This document shows positions 32,150 through 42,480 of a stretch of DNA of 64,000 nucleotides, in pieces. Numbering within the stretch: the stretch's first letter is position 1; each line of letters starts with the position of its first letter. The stretch comes from Salticus scenicus (taxonomy: Eukaryota > Arthropoda > Arachnida > Araneae > Salticidae), in assembly GCA_963930645.1 (NCBI GenBank), contig OZ005651.1:124587731-124651730 (forward strand). The letters are read 5' to 3'. The translations under genes were made by a program, and so were the position numbers. A model generated the notes under the pieces. That model saw only the letters and a program-made list of their open reading frames with translations. It was not told the origin of the DNA and did no database searches.

Positions 32150-32664
32150 TGTTCAGAAATGCTTCCTTTTTCTCCCATAAAATTAAATAGATTGAACGAG
32201 ACTATCTGAACTCCATGGTCTCTTCAAAATTACTAAAAGATCATTTTTGGCAACCAGTTTTTTTGATGTTTTTAGAATAGAAAGAGTTTATGTTCCGTTC
32301 TTGTTCCTTTTTTTGTTGTGAGAAAATGGCAACAGGAGTGGTTTTGTTTTTTATTCTTTTATGTGTGAGGAAAACGGTAGCTGAGAGTTTCTTTCGTTTC
32401 AAGAGTAATTAAAATTCAGAGTAAGAATTGAAATACGAGGATTTTTATGAGTATAAATCTTTTTAGAGTTATTCTACCGTTATAAAAACGGATAATTATA
32501 CATGTGTTGAGAGTTATTTTCATCACAGTCTGGTGAATTGCATCTGTAAAAGAATAGCCGATGCTGTGTTATACTATTCCATGTTTTGTACATAGATCCT
32601 GTAAATAAACTATATGTGTTTTTTTTATACGAAGTTGATGTCTTTTATGGGTTTATCGTTGACA
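32150..32664 (+). repeat. BEL/Pao 3' LTR
   Basis: Preceded by the purine tract GGTGGGAGGA. It differs from the 5' LTR at roughly a dozen sites over 515 bp, including a 2-bp gain near 32280 and a changed TATGTGTTTTTTT stretch near the end. Confidence 0.9.
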
Positions 32665-33521
32665 TCAGGACGTGAGAAAATATTTTTTTTTTTAAAAAAG
32701 GGTAGTTTAATTCACATTATGTATTTAATTGTGAAATATATATAGCATCGCTTAACCCTATTTGATAAAAAGATTATTTGAAATTATTATTTGTAGAGAA
32801 AATATATATATTAAACTGATTCATCCGTTGTTTAAAAGAAATAAAAAAAGAAGAAAATCTTTCATTTTTTTTTGTCGATGTATTTTCGAAAAATAAAATA
32901 AATAAAAGTTGATGAATCAGCGACAAATAAATGAATACATATGTTTTTTTCTTTTGTTTAATGGTATATTCCTAATAAAAAAAAAAAAAAAACTTACTGT
33001 AGAGTAAGTACATTTTGCAAAGAATTTCAGTTTTAAAAGGAATGACAAATTTTGAGAACAGGTTGAAATAAAGTATCTGTTCTGTATTTGAAGTTAAATA
33101 AAGAATAAATATTCTTTTTTAGAGCTTTGAGAAATAAAAAAAGAATGTATTTATTATCGGATTAAGAAGAATAAAAATGTTGAATGATTCATAAAGTATT
33201 AATGTGCATAGAGTATTAATGTGCATTTGTTCTGTTTGGAACAAAATATTTTAGTTTCGATTTGAAGTAAAATGGTAGTTTTGGTTTCAAATGAAATGTT
33301 TAATGATTAGATGTTCATTTTTTTTATTAATATTAATTACTATGGTAATTTATGTTACTTAAATCTAATTTTGTGGAACTTACTTTTTTTTTGATAATGC
33401 AAAAGAGTTTCGGTTTAGAAACGAAACTATTGTTTTTTTTGGTTTGAAGAAAAATATTAATTATTTTGTTTCCTGAGAAATATGTGTGCAAAAAGAATCA
33501 AATAGTTTTGCAAATAAATTA
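32665..33521. other. non-coding AT-rich stretch, probable Gypsy leader
   Basis: No gene is seen in these 857 bases. Position between the BEL insertion and the Tigger-like insertion, with gag beginning at 36.06 kb, suggests it is the original 5' leader of the Gypsy element. It holds several poly-A and poly-T runs. Confidence 0.45.
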
Positions 33522-35801
33522 CCGTATTTCCCGGTAATGACGCCACGGCGTTAAACGTGAATTAAAAAAAAAAAAGTTTTAAATGCGGCGTTTAACACGG
33601 TGCGGCCTATAACTGATATTATTATCTCCGAAAGTGAAAATTTTGTAAAAGATATTTAAAAGAAAAATATAAAAATCTAATTTACAAATTAAATATGTAA
33701 TTATAAACAGGTATATTTTTAATAAACTTTTTTGTTAATTTGCATTCCATTAGTTCTTAAATGAGTTTAATTTTGGCATTAAAATAATAAGTACATATCT
33801 ACTTCTATATCAGGATCTGATTCAGAACCTTAATTCCTTAATCCATATTCACAACCATGATAAAATGAGAAACTACGGAACAGGAAACGTTCTTTCCGAA
33901 TGTCAACAAACATGAAACGTGATGAAATACAAAGCGTGCGCAGCAATAATGTGCGCACCCTGCATTACGCAGTTTATTCTGGAGCATGGAGCTATTTCTG
34001 GAGAAATGTTGGTTGACCTGCGCGGCACGCCTGCATCTCAATGTGCGCTTTGGCTAAGCCTCTGAAAACATAGCCGTTGTTCATATTCTTAAACGGACCG
34101 CAGTTACAACTTGTTTTTCATTAGTTTTAGATCTTTGAGATTTTGTTTAAATAGTTTAATTTTTCTACTATGGATAAAGTTTCTTCTAAACGGCGCAGTT
34201 ATACTGCAAAATTTAAACTGAGTGCTGTTCAACTTGCAAAAAAAAATGGGCAACAGAGCTGCAGCACGTGAGCTGAACGTGGATGAAAAGAGAATCAGGG
34301 AGTGGAAAAAACAAGAAGCAATATAGCTCAAAATGCCGAAAATGAAACGTGCACAACGACGAGGTCCTCATGCACACTGGGAGGAACTTGAAAAAAAAAT
34401 TATCTCTTGGATTACAGAGCAAAGAGGACTTGGACGCTCCATATCATCTGTTCTGATTAGAATAAGAGCAAAACAGATGGCCCAAGAATTAGGTCTACAA
34501 GATTTTAAAGGTGGTACTTCCTGGTATTCAAGATTTTGTAGGAGAAATCATCTTGTCATCAGAGCCAGGACAACTGTAGGGCAGAGTTTGCCTAATGACT
34601 GGGAAAAAAAGAAAGACGATTTTTTAAAATTTGTTAAGGAGCTAATAAAAAAATCGAATTTTCATTCTACAGAAATCGGAAACATGGACGAAGGGCCGAT
34701 TTCATTCGACATGCCTTCATCCAGAACCATTGAAAATGTCGGGGTGAAAACTGTGCCGATAGTTACTACGGGTAATGAAAAGAACAATTTTACATGCGTC
34801 CTCTCATGTTTAGCATCAGGGAAAAAATTACCTCCAATGATAATTTTCAAACGGATAACATTACCAAAGGAAGATTTTCCACATGGCATTTTTGTTTCCT
34901 GCAATAAGAAAGGCTGGATGAATGAAAGTGTTATGCAGGAATGGGCCGAAAAGTGTTGGCGAAAAAGACCAAATTTTCTATTTCAAAAGAAGGCCCTACT
35001 TATTATGGATTCAATGAAATCCCATATATCTGAGGAATCCAAAAACTGTCTCCGCAAAGAGAAGACAGACATTGCTGTGATACCAGGCGGTCTTACCAAA
35101 GTTCTCCAGCCGCTAGATATTTTGATTAATAGAGCTTTTAAAAGCCATTTAAGAAAATCCTGGGAAGCGTGGATGTCTTCGGAAAATCATTCGTACACCA
35201 AAAGAGGGAAAATAAGCAAGCTTTTCTCTAGTATGCAGTTGGATTTTGAATGCATGGGATAAAATTCCAGAAAATATGATAAAAAAAGTTTCCAGAAAGC
35301 TTCAATTACAGCTGATGAAAGTACTGACGATACAGATTGTGAAAATACCGATTCTGAATCAGAAGAACTGAGTACTGTATCGCCAGAACTTTTGAAACTT
35401 TTTCATAGCGATTCTGAATCGGAAGACTTTTGCGGGTTTCCTGATAGTAGCATGTAATAAATAAAATATTAATCTGCAAAATTTATTATCATAAGTATTT
35501 TCTTTTTTCTATAACAGTAAAAATAAAAGAGTCAAAATATGGTAAATAAAGTTATATATTCACAAATTTCTGACAAGTATTATGCTTTTAAATTTCATCC
35601 ATTATATTATAAATATTATTTTAGAATGATTAATCTATTTTTGTGTAAATTGATGCTTATTTTAACGGGAAATTTAAATATGTTTATGATTTACATGCAT
35701 CGGAATTTGGGTGCGGCGTTATAATAGAGTATATGAAAAAAAAAAATTAACGAGCGATGCGGCGTTAAAATTGGTGCGGCGTTATTACCGGCATTATTAA
35801 T
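33522..35801 (+). mobile_element. Tigger/pogo-like DNA transposon in the Gypsy leader
   Basis: The left end contains CCGGTAATGACGCCACGGCG and the right end, complemented, CCGGTAATAACGCCGCACC, set about 11 bases in from each terminus; GGCGTTAAA words recur at both. A TA lies at 33520-33521. The right limit is approximate. The single gene is a transposase pseudogene of the Tigger/Jerky (CENP-B/DDE) group at 34170-35457. Confidence 0.7.
34170..35457 (+). pseudogene. Tigger/pogo transposase (CENP-B-like HTH and DDE), broken
   Basis: The start at 34170 reads MDKVSSKRRSYTAKFKLSAV, the pipsqueak/CENP-B helix-turn-helix. A frame break in a poly-A run near 34240 and a TAG at 34325-34327 interrupt it. 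The main part (34333-35262) has the second DNA-binding region (LGRSISSVLIRIRAKQMAQEL, GGTSWYSRFCRRN) and a DDE catalytic core with Asp at MDEGPISFDMPSS, LLIMDSMKSHIS and LQPLDILINRAF (residues 119, 226 and 262 of that frame). After another break near 35245 an acidic Ser-rich tail (DSESEELSTVSPELL, CGFPDSSM) leads to the stop. The enzyme would cut and paste the element; it is inactive. Confidence 0.85.
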
Positions 35802-36063
35802 TTATTTCTGTTTTGAATTGAAATAATGATTATGTAGGAAACAAGTAGTACTTGGTATGAGAACATACTTGGTTAAAAATTTTGTTTGGGTATTCTTTTT
35901 GAATATATGATTTATTTAATAAAAGAAATTTGTGTGATTGAAAATTTTAATATTTTCTGTTCTTTAAGAAGAAAAGTACTGTACACGTGGTTTTTTTTTT
36001 ATGAAAGAAATATATATATTGTCGTGATGACATATTTTAGAGTTATTGACATCAAGAAATTAA
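35802..36063. other. non-coding, Gypsy leader next to gag
   Basis: AT-rich, no gene seen. Probably the last part of the leader before gag. Confidence 0.4.
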
Positions 36064-36951
36064 TTTTATCTAGCAAGTCCTATAATGAGGAAGAAGTAAA
36101 ATTAATATTGGAAAGGCTTCTTGAAGATAAAAAAAATACAAGAAGAAGAGAGAATAAGACAAGAAGAAAGAGAGGAAAGAAGGACCCAAGAAACTCTACA
36201 ATATGAAATTGAATTAAAGAAATTGGAAATTTCAAAAGAAAATCCTGAAAGAATATTAGAACCAGAAAAAGTAATTGAATCGGATCGAAGAATTCAGTTA
36301 ACTCAAATTACCCCAAGATTTGATGAAAAACATGATGAAATGGGTTTATATATAATAAATTTCGAAAGAAGAGTGGAGATGGCACGAGTTCCAAAAAAGG
36401 ATTGGGTGGCCTATCTGTTAGCAGTTTTACCGCCAGAACTTTCCAATATGTTGGCCAGAGAGTCTCCAACAGATGCTACAAATTATGATTTTGTGAAGAA
36501 TCTCATTATGAGAAGATATAAATTAAATAGTGAAAAATTGAAACAATGTTTTTATAAGCACCACAAATCGTCCGAAAAATCTTGGAGAAATTATGTCCAA
36601 GAGCTTTCTAGTTATTTTACGGAGTGGCTTACAGAATTAAAGATAGATAATTTTCAACAGCTAAAAGATCTAATAGTGACTGAGCAGTTAAAGTTTCGAG
36701 TGCCTACTGATGTGAGAGAACATTTTATTGAAAGCTGGCTTACCTTTACAACACCTTTAGACTTAGCTGAAAAATTAGATGAGTTTGAAAGCATAAGAGA
36801 AGGTTTCAAAAGGAGGGATATGCTCAAAAGGAACTTTTCAGGCTTCCGTAACCAAAGTGGAAGCTTTCCTAGTAATAAAATAAAAGACCACAATAAAGAG
36901 GTCAGGCCAAAATTTCAGGCCAAACTCGAAACATTCCCAGAAAAGAAATAA
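36064..36951 (+). pseudogene. Gypsy gag, one break in a poly-A run
   Basis: Gag-like reading starts before 36121 as SSKSYNEEEVKLILERLLED and is interrupted at a run of eight A at about 36129; 36121-36951 then continues as an Arg/Glu-rich helix (QEEERIRQEEREERRTQET) and the capsid-like domain: QITPRFDEKHDEMGLYIINF, FERRVEMARVPKKDWVAYLL, MLARESPTDATNYDFVK and YVQELSSYFTEWL, resembling the SCAN-like gag of arthropod Gypsy elements. It ends at 36951 in a frame different from that of the zinc knuckle. Gag would form the particle. Confidence 0.8.
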
Positions 36952-37450
36952 AGAGTTTGATAAAAGAAAAATTACTCGTTGCTATGAATGTGGTTCTACT
37001 AATCATCTCAGATCTCAGTGTGATAAATTAAAGAAAAATGAAGAATTTATCTCACATATTATAACTGAGGCAGGTTCTGATGAATCAATGACACCTTATA
37101 CTAGTATAGGTAAAGTGAATGGTGTTGAGATGAAGATAATTTGAGACACGGGTGCTTCATGTGATCTGATCAGCAGCAAGTATGTGAAACCACATATGTA
37201 CACAAATGAGAAAGTGTATATTAAAAATCCATTAGAAGTGTATCCTGTCTGTTTACCACTTGCAGAAGTTGAAATGGATTGTAAAATGGGACACTTAAAA
37301 ACTAAAGCGGCTGTCCTACAAAATTCCTTGTATAGTGACAAGTATTTGTTAGGAAATAAAACTGCTGCAGTGTTCAAAGATTGCAAATCAAAAGAAAATG
37401 TACAAGTGTCTAAGCTAAATTCAGTACAAGAAATCCTAAGAAATTCTTAA
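36952..37450 (+). pseudogene. Gypsy zinc knuckle and aspartic protease, opal stop before the active site
   Basis: After a +1 shift from gag the reading gives a CCHC knuckle, CYECGSTNHLRSQC (C-x2-C-x4-H-x4-C). The retropepsin follows: GKVNGVEMKII, a TGA at 37142-37144, then DTGASCDLISSKYV with the catalytic DTG, PVCLPLAEVEMDC and an LGNKTAA-type flap region. The frame stays open from 37184 to 37450. The enzyme would process Gag; the stop falls exactly one codon before DTG, so it is either a late mutation or readthrough-dependent. Confidence 0.75.
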
Positions 37451-37452
37451 GA

Positions 37453-37746
37453 ATGAAGAAAAATATTCAAAATAAAGATTTTGCTCATTTTAACCAAAAG
37501 TTGATTGAAAGCAAAGCAGAAAATGAAGAGAAAACTGAAGAGGTAGAAGAAATCCTGCCAGAATCTTCATGGCCAGAACTCAATAAAACTTCTCCAAAAG
37601 TGTTTGCTAAAGAACTGCAGGATATCAAAGAAAATCAAAATAAAATAGAAAATAAAGTTGCTCTTAAAGAGAAAATAAATTTTGACCATCTCAAAACTGA
37701 AAATTTCAGATTGTTAAACGAAATTATATGTTTGAAAGGGAAGTAG
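37453..37746 (+). pseudogene. Gypsy pol spacer with beginning of coiled coil
   Basis: A 97-codon frame. Its first 60 residues are acidic (EEKTEEVEEILPESSWPELN and SPKVFAKELQDIKEN) and resemble the spacer between protease and reverse transcriptase of arthropod Gypsy elements. From about residue 60 (NKIENKVALKEKINFDHLK, ENFRLLNEIICLKGK) it is helical and charged with heptad-like Leu/Ile. It ends at a TAG at 37744-37746; a one-base shift lets the coiled coil continue in the next frame (VGKMEEKKIKEQELSLENKK), so the two were once one protein. Confidence 0.6.
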
Positions 37747-38753
37747 GGAAGATGGAAGAAAAGAAAATTAAAGAACAAGAACTGTCTCTTGAAAATAAAA
37801 AACTTACTGAAGAGTTGGAACATACTACGAAAAATTATTCAGAACTAAATAATGCCTTAAAAGACCTTAAACAGAAAAATGAAGACTCTAATTTTGTGAT
37901 GGAAAAACTAAAAGCAGGAATAGAGGCTTATCTAAATATAAAATGCTTAGAATATGAAAAGCAGATAAATAAAGAAATCCAAGAGAAAGAAAAGTTTGAA
38001 AATCAGTTAAAAGCTCTTTGTCTTGATTCGCAAAGTGAAAAGAAGAATTATCTAAATCAGTTGGAAATTCTGAATGTAGAAAAGAATAATTACAAACAAG
38101 AATTAAAAAATACTAAAATTGAAAATCTTAAGCTGTCGAATGAAATTAACATAATGAAAGAAGAACTCTTAAGAATGAAAGGTAAAGAAAATGAAATTTG
38201 TCTTAAAAATGAAAAGCTGAATGAAGAAAGAAATGAAATTAGTACAATTAATTCCAAATTAGATTACCTGTTTAATATTCTAGAAGAGAAAGAAAAAATT
38301 TCTAATGCTAAATTTGATCAATTGACAGCTGAATTACAAAAAAATAAATTAGAACTTATGCAATTATCTGAAAAATGCTTAATTTATGAGAAGCAATTGA
38401 AGGAACAAAATTATTTGAAAGAAAAGCTTTCTGCAACTACTTTGGGTCCCTTGAAAAATCTACCTAAAGATTTTAGTCAACTAATGGCAAATTTATTGAA
38501 ACACAGTGAAAAGTGTCCAGTGCAATATAGTGAGAAAGTCGTCAATTTCACTAAAACAAGGAAAAATCATGTAAAACACCTAAAAGACATTTCCTTCAAG
38601 ATAAGTACTACTAAGTTGCACATTAAACCTTCTAAATGTCAACCTACTGGAGCTCATGTGAAAATTTCTGGACATTTAGTGGGCCAGAGATTGAGAACTT
38701 CAAGTGAAATGAAGGTTCGAGACAAAAAAGATTCTTCGTCTCAGCCTTTTTGA
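37728..38753 (+). CDS. coiled-coil domain fused to a reverse-transcriptase remnant
   Basis: An open 341-codon frame inside the Gypsy element. Residues 7-235 are highly charged, rich in Lys, Glu, Asn and Leu, with no proline until residue 241, and show long heptad-like runs (LSLENKKLTEELEHTTKNY, QELKNTKIENLKLSNEINI, AELQKNKLELMQLSEK): a predicted coiled coil of unknown origin. Residues 236-341 are the last part of a Gypsy reverse transcriptase: TLGPLKNLPKDFSQLMANLL (motif B position), QYSEKVVNFTKTRKNHVKHL (where YxDDVVVFSKT is expected; the two catalytic Asp are lost), LHIKPSKCQ and KISGHLVGQRLRT. Motifs 1 to A are absent. The fusion cannot polymerise; a structural or Gag-like role is possible. 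It could also be decaying with no function. Confidence 0.65.
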   Translation: MFEREVGKMEEKKIKEQELSLENKKLTEELEHTTKNYSELNNALKDLKQKNEDSNFVMEKLKAGIEAYLNIKCLEYEKQINKEIQEKEKFENQLKALCLDSQSEKKNYLNQLEILNVEKNNYKQELKNTKIENLKLSNEINIMKEELLRMKGKENEICLKNEKLNEERNEISTINSKLDYLFNILEEKEKISNAKFDQLTAELQKNKLELMQLSEKCLIYEKQLKEQNYLKEKLSATTLGPLKNLPKDFSQLMANLLKHSEKCPVQYSEKVVNFTKTRKNHVKHLKDISFKISTTKLHIKPSKCQPTGAHVKISGHLVGQRLRTSSEMKVRDKKDSSSQPF

Positions 38754-38892
38754 AATTAGCTGAATATCGAAAATGCGTTCCTGAGTTTTCTGAAAATGCG
38801 ATCTATTTGTCAGACTTACTAAAGGATCAGACTCTAAAATCCATTGACTTGAATAGCTCTTGCCAAACGGCATTTGAAAAACTAAAGAATTA
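38754..38892 (+). pseudogene. Gypsy reverse transcriptase-RNase H connection, remnant
   Basis: After a shift at about 38752 the reading gives FLKLAEYRKCVPEFSENAIY, LSDLLKDQTLKS and CQTAFEKLKN, matching the Gypsy FLGLANYYRRFIPNFS, PLTDLL and CEQAFEKLK region that joins reverse transcriptase to RNase H. A stop at 38890-38892 ends it. RNase H and integrase do not follow: 38893-39595 is non-coding. Confidence 0.75.
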
Positions 38893-39595
38893 ATCTCAAA
38901 ATCCTGATTTATTTAGTTGTAATTGTACAAAGCTATTCATGTTCCTGAGAAAAAGAAAGAAAAAAAAAAAGACCAAATCCCAGACTTTTACTTTGGGAAC
39001 TCTATGCAGTATTATTTAATTATGAGGTTTAGTGTATAGAATTACAACCTCAGAATGCTGATAGATTAAGTCTTATCCCTTAGTTAAAAAAAAAAGAAAA
39101 AGAAGTGTTTATGTATTTGTTTAATTAGTGATATACAAATCGTATTTGTTTAATTATTGCTATATATATCGTATTTGTTTAATTGTTGCTATATATATGG
39201 TATATAAGTATTCGCAAATATATGTTTTCGTTATCTATATATAACTTTGCATATCTATTTAGTGTCTCTGGTATATTGTGTGTAATAATATTTAATTTTC
39301 TATTTGGTATATGTTTTTTGTATGTTTTAAAATAGGTTAATGTGTTTAATCTAAAATAGGGATAAGTCTGGTGCATTTAAATATAACCAGGTACTGTTTC
39401 TGCATAGAATTGGTGCTTGCTCGTATTTTTCTTATTACTTGTTTTAAACTAATTATGATATCTAGAAGATGAACTAATATGTTGAACATTGTGACTTTAT
39501 TTTATTTGAATATAGACTTATCCTAATCAAGTATTATTTAACCAAACTTTTCCCTCTACAGTAGTGAAAAGTTTCTCCCCTGAAGGGAGGAGAAC
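38893..39595. other. Gypsy 3' non-coding region with a 3 x 29-bp tandem repeat
   Basis: No gene is seen. At 39113-39199 a 29-bp unit beginning GTATTTGTTTAATTA is repeated three times. The stretch ends in the purine tract AAGGGAGGAGAAC just before the 3' LTR. Confidence 0.7.
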
Positions 39596-39917
39596 TGTAA
39601 TGACTTTTAGACTGACTAGAGGGCGCTGTCTGTCTAGCGCAGACGAGAAAGACTTTCAAATTGAAAAAAGTTTAGTTTGGTTTTAGAAGTGAATGATGCA
39701 ACGCCAAGAAGAGCGGATGCCTGGCTTGAGTGCTGTTTATTTTGTATTATTTGGGGGACTGGAAAGTTACAGTTCAAATTTAAATTATGTTAAATGTTTA
39801 CGTGTTTATTTGTGTTAAATGTGACTGTATTGTCTCGTGTGTGTAAATCAAGAAGTAAATAAATTTCTTGAAAGGAAAAAGCTAGTCTTCATGATTTACA
39901 GCATTCGATACATGACA
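39596..39917 (+). repeat. Gypsy 3' LTR
   Basis: 322 bp, differing at about eight positions from the 5' LTR. Flanked on the right by the duplicated GTAG. Confidence 0.9.
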
Positions 39918-40086
39918 GTAGCATTGAAGAAAGTAGGTTCTAAAACTATAATTTTGACTGCTGCTATTGTATAACTTTAATTTTTAAATTTTACGATAAT
40001 TAAAAATTTTGGTAGTTGGCATTTTGTATTCTGGTTTTCGGAGCATTCTGGATAACGGGTTTCCGGATAATGGATCCTATACTGTA

Positions 40087-42480
40087 TTTTTAAAATGTTT
40101 TTAAAGTTAAATCCGTCCTTTATTTATAATTTAATTAATATAGGTTATTTGATAATATAAAAGTACTTTAAAATATCTTTCAAATTGCGTATTAAAAGTA
40201 ATTTAAACATAATTAGAATTGGAAATATTGAAATTTTAAAATATTACAGTGTCTTTTGGTGGCAGAAATTTCTGTAATAATCAGTTGTTCAATTCCAAAT
40301 CAAAGAAGCATAAAAATGATGTATTGCTTATGAAATTATTTTAATTAGTAGCTGAGATACAAAAGAAAACATAATTTAAAATGTTTATAAAAATGATAGC
40401 GCCATCTTTTGGTAGAAACTTAAAGCTTGAAATGTTTGATGTATTATTTGTAAATCAATGGACAATATAGGAATAAAGATTTTTAGAGCTAAAATTAACT
40501 TGTTTAAACTCAAAAAAATTTTCTTATTTTAAAATAAATTTATTAACCAGCAGTGCCACCTGTTGAAAAAATTTTTAAAAAGGAAGTTGAGAGAATCATG
40601 AGTATGTGACATTTACTTCAAAAGATATTGTAATTTTAGTGTTAATTGTGAATAGCACCCTCTATTGTATAAATTTAATTTAGGTTATTTGGTACTTGGA
40701 ACTGAACAGCTTATTATAAGTTAAAAAGTATGCAATAAAAGTATTTTAAAATATATTTCCAATGATATAAGTGATTTAATCATAATTAGAACTGATATTG
40801 AAATTTATTATTGGAGATATTGAAATTTTTAAATATAGAAGCACCATCTGGTGACAGATAGTTGTGATTTCTACTATTTAATTTCAATTCAAATAAATTT
40901 TAAAATGATATATTACTTACGAAATTATGTTAATAAAAGCTGAGATACAAAAGTAACATTTTCATAAAAATTTGTGTCTGAGTTTTCTGTGATTTTCCTG
41001 AAACTTGCTTTATTCTAGGCCATATACCATTAGAAATCTTTATTTGAATTGTGAGCAATGTAACGGAATACAAAAGTCTGCAAAATATAAAAGAATAAAA
41101 ACGTCCTGTGTTTTCCCTGGTTTTTCTCAGAAACTTTACATAGAAATTGAAGGGATTATATCAGTATAAAAGCCCGCAATAAACTTAATATATCTTTCGA
41201 AAGATGTATTATGTAGCTAAAATAGCAATTTTTAAACTGAAATTTTTATTTTTTAAATTAAAAAAAAAAAAAAATTACATTTAATTTACAAATAATAAAA
41301 TTTAGTATTTTTAACCTTCATTGAATATTAAAGAAAAAAAAAATATATATTATAGTACTATAACAGGTAATGAGCAATATAGTGAAAATTTGAAAATTGC
41401 AATTCATTTCTCCACTTCAAAACACATGACTTCTTTATGAATTAAAAACATTTCCTTTTTAAATCGCTTTCAGTGTGAGTTGCTATAGTAACCAATTCAT
41501 TGCTATGGAAACTCTTTCTCAAGCTTTGAATTCCAATGAATAGTCGCAGTTGAAAAAATATAAGCGAGAGTTCACTGCAAAAATCTGCAATTTTGGAGCT
41601 TTTTTTTTTTTTAATGTTTAAAAATATTAAATGTATTTTTCAAAAAAAAAAAAAAAAATTATATCATCTGAATCATCAAGAAACGTTCTTTTGACTGAAG
41701 CAAATGTATTTCTCGTATTTGCATTATTTTAGGCATGATAGGAGTTTAAAGACAAAGGTTTTGAAGAAACAGCACGAACTGAGAGTTTAACAAAATCAAT
41801 GTGTGCAATTCAGAAAAAAATTTATAACTCGCAAACATTTTTAAATAGGTTTCCAAAATTTACAGGTTTTTTCTCTTGTACTATCTGTTATATGAAAAGG
41901 AATGATTTATCTCGAAAACTTTTTGAATTATAAAATGTTTAGTGCAAAAATCGATGTTTCCTAAATTAAAAAAATACGGATTGTTAATTTGTATTAATAT
42001 ATATATATATATATATATGTATATGGTTTGAAATACCACTAAATGGCCTTTCTAAAGATACCTCGCTTTAAGAAAAATAATTGTTACTTTTCTGTGCAGG
42101 GTGCTTCAAAAATGAAAAGAGAAATTTTGGACATATTTTGAAACATTTTTTAGAAATATAAAAAATCCATATTTTTCGAAATTAATTACACCATTAGAAT
42201 CAGGAATAAACGACCTTTCATATACTACAGACACATTTTAAATATTTTGATTGGTTGAGGAGGAATCACTTTACAAAAACGAGTGAAGATTTCCCTCTTC
42301 TGCAGAATGCGTTCGGTCAAGCTTAAAGGGTGAAAAATAGAATGAGATCGCTTTTCGATTAGATATAGATCAATGTTTTAATTAATATCTTTGCTAATTA
42401 AGGTCACATCGATTAGCGGATGGTCATTACGTTGAGGGGAAGAAATTCCACGTCTTCAACTGCCATTAATTTTTAACATC
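40087..42480. repeat. non-coding repeat continuing the Penelope-like tail
   Basis: The first bases (TTTTTAAAATGTTTTTAAA) continue the tail interrupted at 24812. Within the stretch, GATAATATAAAAGTACTTTA-like and GCACCATCTGGTGACAGA-like blocks recur (40150, 40240, 40390, 40740, 40850), suggesting old internal duplication. 41380-42450 is a diverged copy of 17740-18720. No gene is seen. TA repeats lie at 41997-42019. Confidence 0.55.

Larger units (their letters stand above)
25925..32664 (+). mobile_element. BEL/Pao LTR retrotransposon, decayed, inserted in the Gypsy leader
   Basis: The LTRs are 25925-26434 and 32150-32664 (TGTTC to GTTGACA), differing at roughly a dozen positions including small indels. 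A primer-binding site TGGCGTCCGCGACAGGG follows at 26437, and a purine tract GGTGGGAGGA precedes the 3' LTR. Coding order is gag (DUF1759-like), zinc knuckles, protease (A17), reverse transcriptase, RNase H, integrase and a DUF5641-like tail, the Pao/BEL order. Several stops and frame breaks kill the polyprotein. No clear target duplication was visible (ATTAG left, TCAGG right). Confidence 0.85.
25481..39917 (+). mobile_element. Gypsy-type LTR retrotransposon carrying foreign coding sequence
   Basis: Two 322-bp LTRs (25481-25802, 39596-39917) begin TGTAATGAC and end ATACATGACA, with a 4-bp duplication GTAG (25477-25480, 39918-39921), typical of Gypsy. They differ at about 8 of 322 positions. 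Between them are gag, a CCHC knuckle, protease, a coiled-coil frame and the last part of reverse transcriptase; RNase H and integrase are missing. A purine-rich AAGGGAGGAGAAC precedes the 3' LTR. The leader has been invaded by a BEL/Pao element and a Tigger-like element, which account for most of the 14.4 kb. The element must have moved with proteins from relatives. Confidence 0.85.
24813..40084. mobile_element. small TA-flanked DNA element (GGATCCATTATCCGGAAA ends), split by a Gypsy element
   Basis: The left end reads TATGGGATCCATTATCCAGA and the right end, complemented, CAGTATAGGATCCATTATCC, followed on both sides by sequence complementary to CTGGATAA-type words. TA duplications lie at 24811-24812 and 40085-40086. 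The flanks join to give the Penelope-like tail AAGGTATTTTTAAA seen intact at 18.87 kb. Without the Gypsy insertion the element would be about 830 bp and non-coding, a Tc1/mariner- or pogo-type MITE. Confidence 0.75.
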
